Shown here one piece after another: positions 4,807-5,493 of a stretch of 5,493 nucleotides of DNA. The notes under the pieces were generated by a model that made no database searches, had not been told where the DNA came from, and saw nothing but the letters and a program-made list of their open reading frames with translations. Every line of letters starts with the position of its first letter. The first letter of the stretch is position 1. Both the position numbers and the translations under genes were made by a program. Origin of the DNA: Candidatus Marinamargulisbacteria bacterium SCGC AAA071-K20 (lineage in GTDB: Bacteria; Margulisbacteria; Marinamargulisbacteria; GCA-2716485; AAA071-K20); NCBI GenBank assembly GCA_003265975.1, contig QFBU01000082.1, positions 1 through 5,493 on the forward strand, read 5' to 3'.

Positions 4807-5493
4807 ATGGTGTCTCCTTTTATACAAAACTGCGTCTATATAGTCTCAGCTTTTCTTTTTATTTTAGGATTAAAAAAATTAAGTTCTCCGGCTACAGCTA
4901 GAAAAGGGAATATGATTTCTGCATTGGGAATGTTCCTGGCTATCGTTGTAACTCTTTTAGATCAAGGAATTGTGTCTTACCAAGGAATTGCTATTGGCAT
5001 GGCAGTAGGAACTGTTGTGGGAGTAGCCGGGGCGCGCTTAATAGCCATGACGGCAATGCCAGAAATGGTAGCTCTTCTAAATGGCTTTGGCGGAATTTCA
5101 AGTTTACTTTTAGGGTGGGCTGCTTATCTATCTACGCCTGTACTAGGTACGATGGAGTCTGTAACCATTATATTCTCATTAGTAATTGGAGGCATTACAT
5201 TTACTGGAAGTTTAATTGCTTGGGCTAAATTGTCCGAAAAAATTAGTGGGAAGCCCTTACAGTTTTTTGGTCAGAATATACTTAATTCGGGATTACTTAT
5301 AGCGACAATAGTCTTAGGTGTTTTGTTTGTATTGAACCCTTCAATGTCAATGGACTATATGTATATGATTATTGGAATTTCTCTAATCTTGGGAGTTCTT
5401 TCAGTCATCTCAATCGGTGGAGGAGACATGCCTGTCGTTATTTCTTTGTTAAATAGTTATTCAGGGATTGCGGCTTGTGCTGCAGGATTTGTT
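4807..5493 (+). CDS. pntB: NAD(P)+ transhydrogenase subunit beta, N-terminal half (partial)
   Basis: The frame is open from ATG 4807 to the window end, giving 229 residues of a protein usually near 460. This part is the beta-side membrane domain (dII), with several hydrophobic helices that line the proton channel with PntAB. Signatures read clearly: LKKLSSPATARKGN (22-35), TAMPEMVALLNGFGG (82-96), TFTGSLIAWAKL (131-142) with SGKP (147-150), and IGGGDMPVVISLLNSYSG (203-220). The conserved channel Asn of LLNSYSG (N216, like E. coli beta-Asn222) is present. At the position of E. coli beta-His91 there is Asn92, and the visible 229 residues contain no histidine at all. The NADP(H)-binding domain III lies beyond the window. 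The start directly abuts the pntAB stop, so the three genes form one operon. Confidence 0.96.
   Translation, partial: MVSPFIQNCVYIVSAFLFILGLKKLSSPATARKGNMISALGMFLAIVVTLLDQGIVSYQGIAIGMAVGTVVGVAGARLIAMTAMPEMVALLNGFGGISSLLLGWAAYLSTPVLGTMESVTIIFSLVIGGITFTGSLIAWAKLSEKISGKPLQFFGQNILNSGLLIATIVLGVLFVLNPSMSMDYMYMIIGISLILGVLSVISIGGGDMPVVISLLNSYSGIAACAAGFV

Noticed and set aside
1..5493. CRISPR array, insertion sequence, tRNA or rRNA gene
   Set aside because: I saw no spaced direct repeats, terminal inverted repeats with a transposase, or tRNA cloverleaf in the intergenic spaces, all of which are shorter than 130 bases.

Overview
The window is about 5.5 kb of AT-rich bacterial DNA. It opens on the last 18 codons of tuf (elongation factor EF-Tu) and closes inside pntB, the beta subunit of proton-translocating NAD(P)+ transhydrogenase. 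The EF-Tu tail, the short intergenic gaps, the three-gene split form of the transhydrogenase (pntAA-pntAB-pntB) and a GlcD-type flavin dehydrogenase fit an aerobic or facultatively respiring Gram-negative bacterium. The lineage cannot be fixed from this sequence. A fragment that resembles a eukaryotic-type protein kinase, with a Ser/Thr/Pro-rich leader region, would suit a host-associated or intracellular lifestyle, but that is inference.

Layout. Bases 1-59 are the tuf 3' end, followed by a strong intrinsic terminator (83-115) and a short leader that can form two competing weak hairpins. Bases 184-977 hold two adjacent reading frames (184-660 and 699-977). I read them as one broken gene. With one extra base near 652-657 the first frame runs straight into a protein-kinase glycine-rich loop (LGRGASSKV) and a VAVKK motif. 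The text then jumps within about 15 residues to something like the last kinase subdomain (DRPTALDVIESPFF). The catalytic core (HRD, DFG) is absent, so this looks like a frameshifted, internally deleted kinase-like pseudogene. Bases 1025-2389 are a complete FAD-dependent 2-hydroxyacid dehydrogenase (GlcD/D-lactate dehydrogenase family). A 312-residue protein of unknown function (2386-3324, minus strand) converges on it with a 4-base stop-codon overlap. A 74-bp divergent spacer separates that gene from pntAA (3399-4520), pntAB (4513-4806) and pntB (4807 to the end of the window), which form a tightly packed operon.

How the genes fit together. The GlcD-like enzyme would feed electrons from a 2-hydroxyacid into the respiratory chain. 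The transhydrogenase would use the resulting proton-motive force to reduce NADP+ with NADH. This link is metabolic only: the genes lie in separate transcription units. First genes of transcription units lack an obvious Shine-Dalgarno sequence, while the operon-internal pntAB and pntB have AAGGA-type sites. The most notable observations are the kinase remnant and the apparent absence, in the transhydrogenase membrane domain, of a histidine at either of two positions I recall as proton-channel sites.
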